Assembly: GCA_017465505.1 (NCBI GenBank)
Contig: JAFTWB010000007.1
Span: forward strand, 1 to 64,000
Source of the DNA: Clostridia bacterium
GTDB taxonomy: Bacteria; Bacillota; Clostridia; Oscillospirales; Acutalibacteraceae
Direction of reading: 5' to 3'
Length of the DNA: 64,000 nucleotides
The notes beneath the pieces were generated by a model. The model did no database searches, was not told where the DNA came from, and saw only the letters and a list, made by a program, of their open reading frames with translations. Positions 57,662 through 64,000 of the stretch are shown here, one piece after another. Position numbers and translations under genes: made by a program. Positions within the stretch are counted from its first letter, which is position 1. Each line of letters opens with the position of its first letter.

Positions 57662-58075
57662 ATGAAAAGGATTTTTGCACTTCTTCTTGTTGCTGTTATG
57701 ATGGTTTCTCTCTGCACTCTTTGCGGTTGCAGTGGTAAAAAGTCTTCTCAGCCCGAGAACATCTATGAGGATTTTGAGAAGTTCGACTCTTACGTTCCTG
57801 CCGGCTCTGAAATTGTGGGTATCTGGCAGATGACTGCTCCCGAAACAAACATTGAGTGGCAGTTCTTTGGTAACACAACCCTTCACAAAACCAAAACTGT
57901 GGGCGAGGTAAGCTCTACATCTGTCTGCACCTATAACTACGACGGCGAGGGTAACCTCAAGGTTTATGTTTTTACAGAAGAGGCCGAGGAGCAGTACACA
58001 GTAAAGTTTGAAGACGAAAAGCTTATTGTTGCCGATATGGACGGCAAGGCTATGTACTTTGAGAGAATTAAATAA
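57662..58075 (+). CDS. Small secreted lipoprotein
   Basis: 137 aa. Signal sequence RIFALLLVAVMMVSLCTL followed by lipobox LCGC, lipidated near residue 22. The mature part has a compact beta-rich look: IVGIWQMTAPETNIEWQFFG, then VCTYNYDGEGNLKVYVF, YTVKFEDEKLIVADMDGKAM. This WQ-x-FF ... E-x-Y-x-V-x-F order resembles small extracellular lipocalin-like or DUF5640-type Clostridia lipoproteins. Its role is unknown. AGGTGA precedes the ATG. Terminated at 58095-58128. Confidence 0.82.
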   Translation: MKRIFALLLVAVMMVSLCTLCGCSGKKSSQPENIYEDFEKFDSYVPAGSEIVGIWQMTAPETNIEWQFFGNTTLHKTKTVGEVSSTSVCTYNYDGEGNLKVYVFTEEAEEQYTVKFEDEKLIVADMDGKAMYFERIK

Positions 58076-58094
58076 TCAGTAAAAGCTAAAGCTA

Positions 58095-58128
58095 AAGCCA
58101 CGGGTTTTGTGACCCGTGGCTTTTTTCG
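58095..58128 (+). terminator. Terminator of the lipoprotein gene
   Basis: GCCACGGGT TTTGTG ACCCGTGGC stem followed by TTTTTTC. Confidence 0.9.
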
Positions 58129-58129
58129 G

Positions 58130-58200
58130 GTCAGCCACCCGAGGGCTATTCCGCCTTTTGAAAGGTTTGATATATATGGAACGTCATATTAACGGCGGGG
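58130..58200. repeat. Dispersed element copy (degenerate ends)
   Basis: TCAGCCACCCGAGGGC ... TTCCGCCTTTTGAAAGGTT ... ATTAACGGCGG; same arrangement as 8511-8580. Confidence 0.6.
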
Positions 58201-58206
58201 TTAAGA

Positions 58207-58530
58207 CTATATATGTTCGTTACCCGAGGACGGAAAATGCAAAGGAGTTTCAACAAATGATAAAAAGCTGAATTTCTTAAAACTTTCTATTCTATACTTT
58301 ACTATACATTTTATTTCTTCCTGACTTACTCGGAGTTGTAAATAAAAAGTAAGCTTGCCTCAAAGCAGTGCACCAATGTGCCCATAACTTTTTGGCTGAA
58401 AATAAACCATAAAACTTAAAAGCTTTGTCTTCACATTTTCCGTCCGTATATCATACGGCACAAAGCCTTCGCTTTTCTTGCCGCAATAGTATTATGGTTT
58501 CTTTAAGCTTATATATTTATGGAAATTTAC
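58207..58530. other. Intergenic stretch without recognisable features
   Basis: AT-rich region between the dispersed element and the XRE terminator. Only short chance reading frames are present. The palindrome CCGTATATCATACGG (58443-58457) is the sole local structure noticed. Confidence 0.5.
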
Positions 58531-58532
58531 GG

Positions 58533-58568
58533 AAAAACCGCTCAGGTGTTTTGCACTTGAGCGGTTGC
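58533..58568 (-). terminator. Terminator of the XRE gene at 58.6 kb
   Basis: ACCGCTCAGGTG TTTTG CACTTGAGCGGT stem, followed on the minus strand by TTTTTCCGT. Confidence 0.8.
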
Positions 58569-58570
58569 TT

Positions 58571-58888
58571 TTATTTTGTTAGTCGGTTAATTAAGTTTTC
58601 GATAATTTTCATATCTTCGTCTGAAAGGTCGGCAAACTTTTGGCTGATACCCTTGAGCTGATCATAGGACTTTGTACCCATTAGCAGATAGTCTGAGGTT
58701 ACGCCGAGAATTTTGCAGAGGTTGCAAAGATTTTCGGGACGGATTGCCTTTTTGCCCAGTTCAATGCAGGACAAAGACTGGACGCTGATATTCATTTTTT
58801 CGGCAACCTGCTCCTGAGTCAACCCTAAAGCTTTTCTTTGCTTCTGGATTCGTTTGCCCATATCAACGGTAAATTCAGAGTTTCCCAT
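58571..58888 (-). CDS. XRE-family regulator, divergent from the zinc-ribbon/LRR-dockerin operon
   Basis: 105 aa. Helix-turn-helix in IQKQRKALGLTQEQVAEKMN, ISVQSLSCIELGKKAIRPEN and LCKILGVTSDYLLMG; the C-terminal segment (SYDQLKGISQKFADLSDEDM, KIIENLINRL) is helical and may dimerise. It is divergently oriented from the operon starting at 59026, with a perfect inverted repeat over that operon's promoter, which is the likely binding site. ATG lies near 58888; AAGGAATGAGGTG is the ribosome binding site. Confidence 0.9.
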   Translation of the reverse strand: MGNSEFTVDMGKRIQKQRKALGLTQEQVAEKMNISVQSLSCIELGKKAIRPENLCNLCKILGVTSDYLLMGTKSYDQLKGISQKFADLSDEDMKIIENLINRLTK

Positions 58889-58945
58889 ATCCGCACCTCA
58901 TTCCTTAATATTATTATACAAAAAATAAGTGCAAAAATAACAAAT

Positions 58946-58989
58946 CATAGTTTAAAATGATTGACAGACTTAAACTATGGTGTTATAAT
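58946..58989 (+). promoter_or_regulatory. Consensus promoter with overlapping inverted-repeat operator
   Basis: Perfect TTGACA (58961-58966) and TATAAT (58984-58989), spacing 17. CATAGTTTAA (58946-58955) and TTAAACTATG (58970-58979) are a perfect 10-base inverted repeat flanking and overlapping the -35 and spacer, so a bound repressor would block polymerase. Confidence 0.8.
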
Positions 58990-59025
58990 TTCCTGGAAAT
59001 ATGTAATTATGAGGGGATGGATTTT

Positions 59026-59733
59026 ATGGCGAAAACCACCAACTGTGCCTTTTGCGGCAAGGAGCTTACAAAAGGCTTTTTCAAAGGTGACAGCAAATCA
59101 ATATTTGTTTCGACTTATACCTTGGATTGTTGCAAGGATTGCCTTGAAGCTTATGATGTTTTTGCACAGCAGGAAAGCAAAAGGTTTTCTGTTAAATTGG
59201 ATAACTATAAAAAGGCAACAAAGTCAAAGCCCGATAAAAATACGGTAGCTCAGTTACTTAAAAAATATTACGACGAATACTTTGCTCAGATTAAAAAAGG
59301 CGGACTTAAGACAGGAGAGGGTCGCTACGGCTGCTTTGTATATGCCGAGGATGGAAGCTTTTCTGTGAGAGAAACTCCTATTTACTCTGTAAGCAGCGAC
59401 ATTACAGCCAAGGATATGATTAAAAGTCTTAAGAAAGCAGAAAAAACTCAAAGCCTGTTCTTTACAAAAGATGACGTTACAAAGATTGAGTATGCTCAGA
59501 ACGGAATGGCAGATATGCTGACTATGACGGCAAAGGCGTTTTCTTATTCCATAAGGCTCAACGACGAAACTGAAATTACATACAAGCCTTGTGTTACAAG
59601 AACTGCCGCTGTCGGCAAGGGCTTTGCCTTCGGTTACAAAAAGAGTGCCGAAAAAGCCCTTATGAAAGAGCTCAACGAGTTCAAAAAAATCACAGGCTGT
59701 GACCTTCCTGTTGTTAAGGTCAAGAAAATCTGA
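59026..59733 (+). CDS. Zinc-ribbon protein of unknown function
   Basis: 235 aa. The N-terminal part carries two Cys pairs, NCAFCGKELTKGFFKG and DCCKDCLEAYDVFAQQES, a probable zinc-binding ribbon. The rest is Lys-rich with blocks GRYGCFVYAEDGSFSVRE, DITAKDMIKSLKKAEKTQ and SLFFTKDDVTKIEYAQNGM, no recognised domain. Cytoplasmic by sequence. ATG 59026 is chosen: GAGGGG lies 9 bases upstream and the promoter excludes earlier starts. First gene of an XRE-controlled operon. Confidence 0.8.
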   Translation: MAKTTNCAFCGKELTKGFFKGDSKSIFVSTYTLDCCKDCLEAYDVFAQQESKRFSVKLDNYKKATKSKPDKNTVAQLLKKYYDEYFAQIKKGGLKTGEGRYGCFVYAEDGSFSVRETPIYSVSSDITAKDMIKSLKKAEKTQSLFFTKDDVTKIEYAQNGMADMLTMTAKAFSYSIRLNDETEITYKPCVTRTAAVGKGFAFGYKKSAEKALMKELNEFKKITGCDLPVVKVKKI

Positions 59734-59741
59734 GGTGGCCT

Positions 59742-60035
59742 ATGGACAAAAGAGAGGCAAGAAACCAGCTTATAAAAGACGGGATTCTGGCTGTTGTTGC
59801 TTGGGCTTTGTGCGGTGTGCTTTTTGCAATGCTAACGCCAATGGGAGGCTACGGCTTTATAATTTCAATTATTTGTGCAGGTATTCCTTTTGGTTGGCGT
59901 TGGTTATCAAAGATAATAACCGCTATGTCTTTTTTCGGAATTGTTATTAAAATCCTGCTTTCAGTATTTATTGGCTGGATAGCGATTTTTGTTGTTCTTA
60001 TTAAAGATATAATTATGCTGGCAACGGCAGAGTAA
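59742..60035 (+). CDS. Small membrane protein of unknown function
   Basis: 97 aa with three predicted membrane segments (ILAVVAWALCGVLFAML, GFIISIICAGIPFGW, ILLSVFIGWIAIFVVLI). No signal for a known family. It begins 8 bases after the zinc-ribbon gene, ribosome binding site GAGGTGG, and ends 23 bases before the LRR-dockerin gene, so the three are one operon. A membrane partner of the secreted LRR protein is possible but unproven. Confidence 0.75.
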   Translation: MDKREARNQLIKDGILAVVAWALCGVLFAMLTPMGGYGFIISIICAGIPFGWRWLSKIITAMSFFGIVIKILLSVFIGWIAIFVVLIKDIIMLATAE

Positions 60036-60058
60036 ATACAAGAAAAGAGGAAATTATA

Positions 60059-61297
60059 ATGAAGAAAATTCTGGCAGTAATTTGTGTATTAGCTATGTTG
60101 CTGACTGTGGCAAGCTTTACTACATCCGCTTATGGAGAAATTCAAAAGGGAGATTGGACATATAAGCTTAACGAAAACGGCGACGCAGTTATCACATCTG
60201 TAAACAAAGATATCAGCGGTGAGGTGGTGATTCCTGCAAGTATTGATGAGTATTCGGTTGCAGAAATCGGCGATAGTGCCTTTCTCAACTGTAATAAAAT
60301 CACAGGGGTTGTAATTCCTGATTCTGTTGACACAATCGGCAATCAGGCCTTTTTTTCCTGTACGGATTTGCAGAGAGTTGAGCTTGGAGAAAACGTTATA
60401 AAAATAGGAGAACAAGCATTTTATCAGTGTGGTGCACTTAGTGAGGTAGTGTTTAACGACAAGCTTGAGATAATCGGCAAGATGGCTTTTTATGAATGTC
60501 AGAAGCTGAAAGAGGTTAACTTTCCTGACAGCCTGAAAGTAATTGAAGAGCAAGCTTTCAGCAATTGCACAAATCTTAGAAGCCTTGACCTTAATAAAGT
60601 AGAATCCTTAGGAGAAGGTGCTTTTCTTAAATGTACAGGATTAAAGGAGCTTATTATTCCTGATTCTATTGAAACTATGGGCGTAAATGCATTTAAAAAT
60701 TGCAAAAATATCAAGCACCTTGTTATAGGAAGAGGCGTTTCCACTATTCCGAATTTTGCTTTTGCAGGAGTTAAAAACCTTGAAAAAATCTTTATTTATA
60801 TGGATAATCTGAACGTTATAGAGGACGACGCTTTCAATATAAGCGATACCTATTTTTCAGGTATGGTTGAGCATAAAGTGACAGATATCTTCTTCTCGGG
60901 CACAGAGGAAGATTGGGATGACGTTGTAGTCAATGATAAGTGTAATGATATTTTCTTTGACGAAAATGTAGAAAAGCACTTTGAGGCAAGCTACGACGAG
61001 CACACCTTTGATGAGGAGAAAGAGCCTGCTACAACAGTCCCCGAGCCCACAGTCCCCGAAACATCAGCTCCTGCTTCAGTGGGACTTTTGGGAGATGTAA
61101 ACGGTGACGGTAAGGTAAACATCAAGGACGCAACCACTATTCAGAAATCTGCGGCTAAGATTCTTACTCTTTCTGATAAAGAGGTAATGAGAGCAGATGT
61201 AAATGCCGATACAAAGGTCAACGTTAAGGACGCAACGGCAATTCAGAAATACCTTGCCAAAATCGAAACAGGATTTAATATAGGTGTAATGATTTAA
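60059..61297 (+). CDS. Secreted LRR (BspA-type) protein with C-terminal dockerin
   Basis: 412 aa, extracellular. Signal peptide at residues 1-23 (ILAVICVLAMLLTVASFTTS). LRR_5 repeats follow the pattern IGDSAFLNCNKITGVVIPDS, VDTIGNQAFFSCTDLQRVEL and so on, about nine turns. A short Pro/Thr linker (TTVPEPTVPETSAP) leads to a dockerin: GDVNGDGKVNIKDAT and ADVNADTKVNVKDAT, with an AKIETGF tail shared with the CHAP-dockerin protein. Third gene of the operon begun at 59026. Probably a structural or binding component of the surface complex. Confidence 0.9.
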   Translation: MKKILAVICVLAMLLTVASFTTSAYGEIQKGDWTYKLNENGDAVITSVNKDISGEVVIPASIDEYSVAEIGDSAFLNCNKITGVVIPDSVDTIGNQAFFSCTDLQRVELGENVIKIGEQAFYQCGALSEVVFNDKLEIIGKMAFYECQKLKEVNFPDSLKVIEEQAFSNCTNLRSLDLNKVESLGEGAFLKCTGLKELIIPDSIETMGVNAFKNCKNIKHLVIGRGVSTIPNFAFAGVKNLEKIFIYMDNLNVIEDDAFNISDTYFSGMVEHKVTDIFFSGTEEDWDDVVVNDKCNDIFFDENVEKHFEASYDEHTFDEEKEPATTVPEPTVPETSAPASVGLLGDVNGDGKVNIKDATTIQKSAAKILTLSDKEVMRADVNADTKVNVKDATAIQKYLAKIETGFNIGVMI

Positions 61298-61324
61298 AAA
61301 ATTTCATAGTTACTCTCTTAATAA

Positions 61325-61364
61325 AACGCACTGCCAAAGCTAAGTTTCGGCAGTGCGTTTTTGT
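61325..61364 (+). terminator. Terminator of the LRR-dockerin operon
   Basis: AACGCACTGCC ... GGCAGTGCGTT stem followed by TTTGTT. Confidence 0.85.
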
Positions 61365-61366
61365 TA

Positions 61367-61395
61367 TTGCAAACAATATTTCAATATGGTATTAT
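61367..61395 (+). promoter_or_regulatory. Toxin mRNA promoter
   Basis: TTGCAA (61367-61372) and TATTAT (61390-61395), spacing 17. Confidence 0.65.
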
Positions 61396-61420
61396 TAAAC
61401 AGGAATAAGGTAAATCTACA

Positions 61421-61460
61421 ACGGTAGGCGGTTTAATCTTGCCCTCGGAAACGGGGGTGG
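61421..61460 (+). promoter_or_regulatory. Toxin mRNA leader with a hairpin that hides the ribosome binding site
   Basis: CCCTCG GAAA CGGGGG (61442-61457) is a six-pair hairpin with a GAAA tetraloop; its right arm is the Shine-Dalgarno-like GGGGGTGG in front of the toxin ATG. The adjoining TTGCCCTC (61439-61446) and AGGCGGTTT (61426-61434) can alternatively pair with GAGGGCAAACCGTCT at 61607-61621. Confidence 0.6.
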
Positions 61461-61466
61461 TGCCCT

Positions 61467-61556
61467 ATGTACATAACTATTCAGGATTTATTTCAGTTTA
61501 GTATTGTTATAATTTCGGTTATAACACTTGTAATTACGGCTATAAAAAAGAAATAA
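61467..61556 (+). CDS. Candidate type I toxin: 29-residue hydrophobic peptide of the holin-like toxin type
   Basis: 29 aa found by direct translation. Sequence in parts: MYITIQDLFQF, then SIVIISVITLVITAI, then KKK. One membrane-spanning helix with polar N-terminus and positively charged C-terminus is the build of the small putative holin-like toxins (PF16935) and of TxpA/BsrG-like type I toxins of Firmicutes, which depolarise or disrupt the membrane when overproduced. GGGGGTGG is 7 bases upstream of the ATG but is sequestered in a hairpin. A converging antisense promoter and a shared terminator lie directly downstream (61543-61674). The peptide family assignment is by look only; toxicity is not shown. 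Confidence 0.7.
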   Translation: MYITIQDLFQFSIVIISVITLVITAIKKK

Positions 61557-61640
61557 TCGCCTTTCCCCGTCAAAAGTAAGGCGATTATTCTTTAATCTAA
61601 TTCTTTGAGGGCAAACCGTCTATACGATTTGCCTTATTTC
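61543..61640 (-). ncRNA. Candidate antisense antitoxin RNA overlapping the 3' end of the toxin mRNA
   Basis: Transcription from the minus promoter at 61647-61674 would start near 61640 and run into the stem AATAATCGCCTT/AAGGCGATTATT (61552-61589) followed by TTTCTTTTTTAT on that strand. The RNA of about 95 nt begins with hairpin GGCAAATCGT/ACGGTTTGCC. It would be complementary to the last toxin codons and 3' untranslated region, as in the 3'-overlapping txpA/RatA and bsrG/SR4 systems. Confidence 0.6.
61551..61594. terminator. Shared bidirectional terminator of toxin mRNA and antisense RNA
   Basis: Stem AATAATCGCCTT (61552-61563) / AAGGCGATTATT (61578-61589), with T-runs on the plus side (CTTTAATC) and A-runs giving T on the minus side. 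Confidence 0.7.
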
Positions 61641-61646
61641 ACTTTT

Positions 61647-61674
61647 ATTATAACACGACTGTGTAATTTGTCAA
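61647..61674 (-). promoter_or_regulatory. Antisense RNA promoter
   Basis: Minus-strand TTGACA (61669-61674) and TATAAT (61647-61652), both perfect consensus, spacing 16. It is stronger than the toxin promoter, as usual for type I antitoxins. Confidence 0.75.
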
Positions 61675-61794
61675 GCACTCCTATGGGTGCTTTGCAGGGG
61701 AGAGGTTTTGTGCAGAGCAACAGCCTATTTACTTTACAGAATAAATGTAGTATCATTTTAACGATACGACTGTGTTCAGAAAGGGTATGTTGTT

Positions 61795-62190
61795 ATGGGA
61801 TTATTTAATTTATTCAATAAAAAAGGTGAATTTATAAAAATCAAAGTTGAAAAGCTCATTGAATGGAATGAGCCCAATGGGGAAGGCTGCTTTGTATCTG
61901 ACAAAATAACCAAAGATGGCTTTAAAGTCGGATATATGTACAGAGAACAGCCCGACGAAGGAATGCCTGATAGCGGTTGGAGATTTATGGCAGGTAATGA
62001 GGATGACGAATATATGAATAACCCTGATAATCTTCATATATTTGCTATAAATACCGTTTGCAATTATGATAAAGACATTATTCCCTACATAAATTCTCCC
62101 ATTGGATGTGCCTATATAAGAACAAGTAGTGATAAGTTTGAAATTGATGATGGTTCTAAAGATTTGTTCATAGATAAACAAATCAGATGA
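61795..62190 (+). CDS. DUF2185 (Imm33-like) protein
   Basis: 131 aa. The block VSDKITKDGFKVGYMYREQP, then DSGWRFMAGNEDDEYMNNPD and NTVCNYDKDIIPYINSPIGC, is the DUF2185 pattern (tight SGWRFxxGxEDDxY motif). The family includes the predicted immunity protein Imm33 in polymorphic toxin loci, as well as free-standing members. No partner toxin of that class is adjacent. ATG 61795 has a weak site (AAGGGTATG). A small GLFNLFNKK start is typical. Function otherwise unknown. Confidence 0.88.
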   Translation: MGLFNLFNKKGEFIKIKVEKLIEWNEPNGEGCFVSDKITKDGFKVGYMYREQPDEGMPDSGWRFMAGNEDDEYMNNPDNLHIFAINTVCNYDKDIIPYINSPIGCAYIRTSSDKFEIDDGSKDLFIDKQIR

Positions 62191-62213
62191 ATTTTATTCT
62201 GTAATGATTAAAG

Positions 62214-62247
62214 AGATATGAGAGTTTGGTTTTCTCTCATATCTCTT
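62214..62247. terminator. Bidirectional terminator between DUF2185 and pdaB-like genes
   Basis: GATATGAGAG TTTGGTTTT CTCTCATATC stem with CTTTTTG on the plus side; both converging genes end here. Confidence 0.8.
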
Positions 62248-62252
62248 TTTGT

Positions 62253-63026
62253 TTAGTCGGATTCGGAAAGGTACATTTTTCCTGTGTGATCAGTGGTGTA
62301 GTCGCCTGTTGGGATGAGCTCTGTCATTTTAACTATTTCAAACCCCTGTGCCTGTATTTCTTCAATTATCTGAGGTAAGGCGGCAGGGGTATTTTTTGCA
62401 CCGTTATGCAGAAGGATGATGTCGCCGTTTTGAAGATTTTTGGTGACTCTTCGGGTGATTTCTTGGGGAGAGAGGTCTTTCCAGTCCAGAGAGTCAATTG
62501 ACCATTGGGTGCAGTACATACCAAGGCTTTTGACTTCTTTTACGGTGTCGTTGTCGTAATCTCCGTAAGGCGGACGGAAGAGGGTGGGGGATTTTCCTGT
62601 GAGGCTTTTGATTTTTTCATTGCAGTTTGTGATTTCCTTTTCCTTGTCGGCATTTGAAAGCTGAGGCAGGTGTGCGTGGGTGTCGGAGTGGTTTTCTACG
62701 TCGTGGCCTCTTTTGGCAATGTCCTTGACAGAGTCGGGGTAGTTATCCACCCACTGGCCCACCAGAAAGAAGGTGGTTTTCACGTTATAGCGGTCAAGAA
62801 TGTCCAGCAGCTCAGCAGTCTGCTCATTGCCCCAGGCAGCGTCAAAGGAGATGGAAACCTTTTTCTCCTCGGTGTCAACAGAGTAAACAGGAATTTCTCT
62901 GGGCTCGGCGGCGGTGGTGACCGCCTTGCTGAGAGTGGTTGTGCCCAGAGTTATGGCAGTGGCGGCAAGGAGAAACGCCGCCATAGATGTGAGAATTTCC
63001 TTTTTTGTCAGGGAATAAATCTTCAT
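62253..63026 (-). CDS. Polysaccharide deacetylase family protein, PdaB-like (CE4)
   Basis: 257 aa. Signal anchor at residues 10-35. NodB-domain motifs: KVSISFDAAWGNEQTAELLD (motif 1; the Firmicutes PdaB variant with DAAWG), HDVENHSDTHAHLPQLS (HxxxH metal site), TLFRPPYGDYDND (motif 3), WSIDSLDWKDLS (motif 4) and GDIILLHNG. PdaB-type proteins act in spore cortex peptidoglycan formation in Bacillus, so this fits a sporulating host. GAGGTG is its ribosome binding site. An unusual feature is a relatively long linker before the catalytic domain. Confidence 0.9.
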   Translation of the reverse strand: MKIYSLTKKEILTSMAAFLLAATAITLGTTTLSKAVTTAAEPREIPVYSVDTEEKKVSISFDAAWGNEQTAELLDILDRYNVKTTFFLVGQWVDNYPDSVKDIAKRGHDVENHSDTHAHLPQLSNADKEKEITNCNEKIKSLTGKSPTLFRPPYGDYDNDTVKEVKSLGMYCTQWSIDSLDWKDLSPQEITRRVTKNLQNGDIILLHNGAKNTPAALPQIIEEIQAQGFEIVKMTELIPTGDYTTDHTGKMYLSESD

Positions 63027-63089
63027 ATTAGAACACCTCGGTTATGTATATGAGAAGCAGGTGTGCAAAATGCAGGGTAGTACCCTGAG

Positions 63090-63230
63090 GGCATATCCGA
63101 CCTTTGGTCGGAGTGATGTTTCGCCTTTGGCAAAATGATGTAGCACGGCTAATGATGTTTTGCTTACGCAAAATGATGTGTTTGTGTAACAAACATTGCG
63201 GTGGCACGCTTTGCGTGCGATTATAATAAA
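63090..63230. repeat. Hairpin-cassette array (spacer word AATGATGT)
   Basis: CCGACCTTTGGTCGG, TTTCGCCTTTGGCAAAA-type, AGCACGGCT, TTTTGCTTACGCAAAA and GTTTGTGTAACAAAC, then GGTGGCACGCTTTGCGTGCG and ATTATAATAAA. The right half is the same as 50185-50280. Confidence 0.75.
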
Positions 63231-63242
63231 TATTATTGTAGC

Positions 63243-63325
63243 ATTGTAGGGAAAGGTGTACCCATTCGGAAAGGTTTAGTTTAGCAGAAAGTTTGCTCGG
63301 ACGATTCTTGAATCGTCCCTACAAT
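63243..63325. mobile_element. 83-bp MITE-like element, copy 2
   Basis: ATTGTAGGG ... CCCTACAAT; differs from copy 1 (50291-50373) by only a few bases and has the same neighbours on both sides. Confidence 0.65.
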
Positions 63326-63345
63326 AGACGTTGATTAAATTTTTA

Positions 63346-63418
63346 ACCCCGCCGTTAATCATAGGTTCAGTTATATCCAACCTATAAGAAGGCGGAATTG
63401 CCCTGCCGTGGCTAACGG
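63346..63418. repeat. Dispersed CCGTTA/TAACGG element
   Basis: CCCCGCCGTTAATCATAGG ... AAGAAGGCGGAATTGCCC ... GCCGTGGCTAACGG; a second partial end (GGGTGGCTAACTC) follows at about 63433. Confidence 0.65.
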
Positions 63419-63440
63419 CCGGAACTGCCCTGTGGGTGGC

Positions 63441-63779
63441 TAACTCACTTTTCAACATATTTTCCACAAAAAGGCGAACAGTCGGTTTCCCTTTACAATT
63501 CCCTTCCCTTCACTTGGATTTTCTTTTCTTTTATTTATTTATGTTTAATTAGGTTATATTGATTTATATTGTGTAGCATTTTTGCAGAAAAAAGCTGCGT
63601 TTTTGCTTTATGTGTTAGACGACAAGGAGCTTTTTTGAAGAAAATAAAAAAATTTTTAAGTGGGGTCGAAAAATTGCGTGGTTTTATGCAATTTTTTCTT
63701 TTTTCGGGGTCATAAGTAGCGGAGGTTTTCCGCCGAGGGTTGATTTTCGGATTTACCCTCTTAAGAAAGGAGGAGCGTG
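63441..63779. other. AT-rich leader before the phage-like gene
   Basis: No gene seen. Weak hairpins include GCGGA/TTCCGC near 63720-63735 and GAGGGT/ACCCTC around 63736-63760. Long T- and A-runs dominate. The segment probably holds the junction between chromosome and prophage or the promoter of the late operon. Confidence 0.4.
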
Positions 63780-64000
63780 ATGAAGAAAAAAGGTCTTTCA
63801 TCAAAGGAAAAAGAATTTTGCAGGCTTTACTTAAATCTTGCGGACTCTGAGAAAGCCGCAGAGAAAGCGGGTTTTACAGGGGATTTTGCAAAGGCAGGAA
63901 ACGTGCTTTTGTCCAGAAAGGACATCTCGGAAGAGATTGAGCGGCTTTGCTCTCTTCAGAGAAAGTCAATGTCCAAGATGGCGGCGGTGGGATACCAGAG
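63780..64000 (+). CDS. Phage terminase small subunit-like protein (partial, runs off the window)
   Basis: First 73 residues only. KKKGLSSKEKEFCRLYLNLA, then DSEKAAEKAGFTGDF and NVLLSRKDISEEIERL match the N-terminal helix-turn-helix region of the terminase small subunit (Terminase_2 type), which recognises phage DNA for packaging. ATG 63780 follows AAGGAGGAG. A prophage late-gene block probably continues to the right. The call relies on the short visible part. Confidence 0.65.
   Translation, partial: MKKKGLSSKEKEFCRLYLNLADSEKAAEKAGFTGDFAKAGNVLLSRKDISEEIERLCSLQRKSMSKMAAVGYQ

Noticed and set aside
58425..58661. Small open frame in the 58.4-kb gap
   Set aside because: No ribosome binding site, overlaps the XRE gene and its terminator on the other strand.

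Overview
The window looks like a chromosomal segment from a spore-forming, anaerobic Clostridia member of the Ruminococcaceae/Oscillospiraceae type. Evidence: a 2[4Fe-4S] ferredoxin; the sporulation genes spoIIAA-spoIIAB-sigF, spoIIID and a pdaB-like deacetylase; Firmicutes operon orders (rimP-nusA-ylxR-ylxQ-infB-rbfA-nrnA-truB and rpsO-pnp); and seven secreted proteins carrying type-I dockerin-like duplicated Ca-binding repeats with a shared DATxIQK signature. One is a GH13 alpha-amylase and another seems to start with a starch-binding module, so a starch-degrading, amylosome-like gut bacterium is a reasonable inference. No scaffoldin or cohesin gene is in the window.

Layout. 1-0.8 kb: 3' end of a group II intron, then a truncated acyl-CoA-synthetase-like fragment. 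0.9-4.4 kb: dockerin amylase (minus) divergent from a lipoprotein. 4.4-5.0 kb: a candidate structured small RNA with its own promoter and terminator, and tRNA-Thr. 5.1-8.3 kb: an XRE regulator, rpsO and pnp. 8.7-11.4 kb: two secreted dockerin proteins. 11.8-18.7 kb: the translation/transcription operon, with a promoter and leader hairpin. 18.8-23.4 kb: a membrane XRE regulator and an HtrA protease encoded with a two-component system. 23.5-32.1 kb: a DegT-type aminotransferase, spoIIID with a plausible sigma-E promoter, and a five-gene surface-polysaccharide cluster that includes a glycosyltransferase fused to an HpcH/HpaI-type aldolase. 32.2-36.1 kb: two dockerin proteins, one a CHAP hydrolase under an adjacent XRE regulator with paired operators. 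36.1-46.2 kb: spoIIA operon, folC, rsmI, a tRNA methyltransferase, ferredoxin, ricT, holB, a phosphodiesterase, small unknown proteins and proBA. 46.8-57.6 kb: a dockerin/CBM protein, hflX, prfA, tsaC-like, coaE, a lytic transglycosylase, an M18 peptidase, tRNA-Arg followed by a 321-bp tandem repeat, a free-standing four-helix-bundle (IVP-type) protein and an amidohydrolase. 57.7-63.0 kb: a lipoprotein, an XRE-controlled operon ending in an LRR-dockerin protein, a candidate type I toxin-antitoxin locus, a DUF2185 protein and the PdaB-like protein. The last 220 bases start a phage-terminase-small-subunit-like gene, so a prophage probably begins at the right edge.

The intergenic space is unusually rich in repeats. 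Arrays of short hairpins share a constant spacer word within an array but carry different palindromes. A ~70-90 bp element has CCGTTA/TAACGG ends. An 83-bp MITE-like element with ATTGTAGGG/CCCTACAAT ends occurs twice. Two tandem duplications (155 bp and ~321 bp) are also present.

The most interesting items are the toxin-antitoxin locus at 61.4-61.7 kb, the hairpin-cassette arrays, the tRNA-Arg-linked tandem repeat, the small RNA at 4.5 kb, the glycosyltransferase-aldolase fusion, and two conserved promoter cassettes upstream of secreted or dockerin genes. Functions are assigned by reading motifs; no database search was run.
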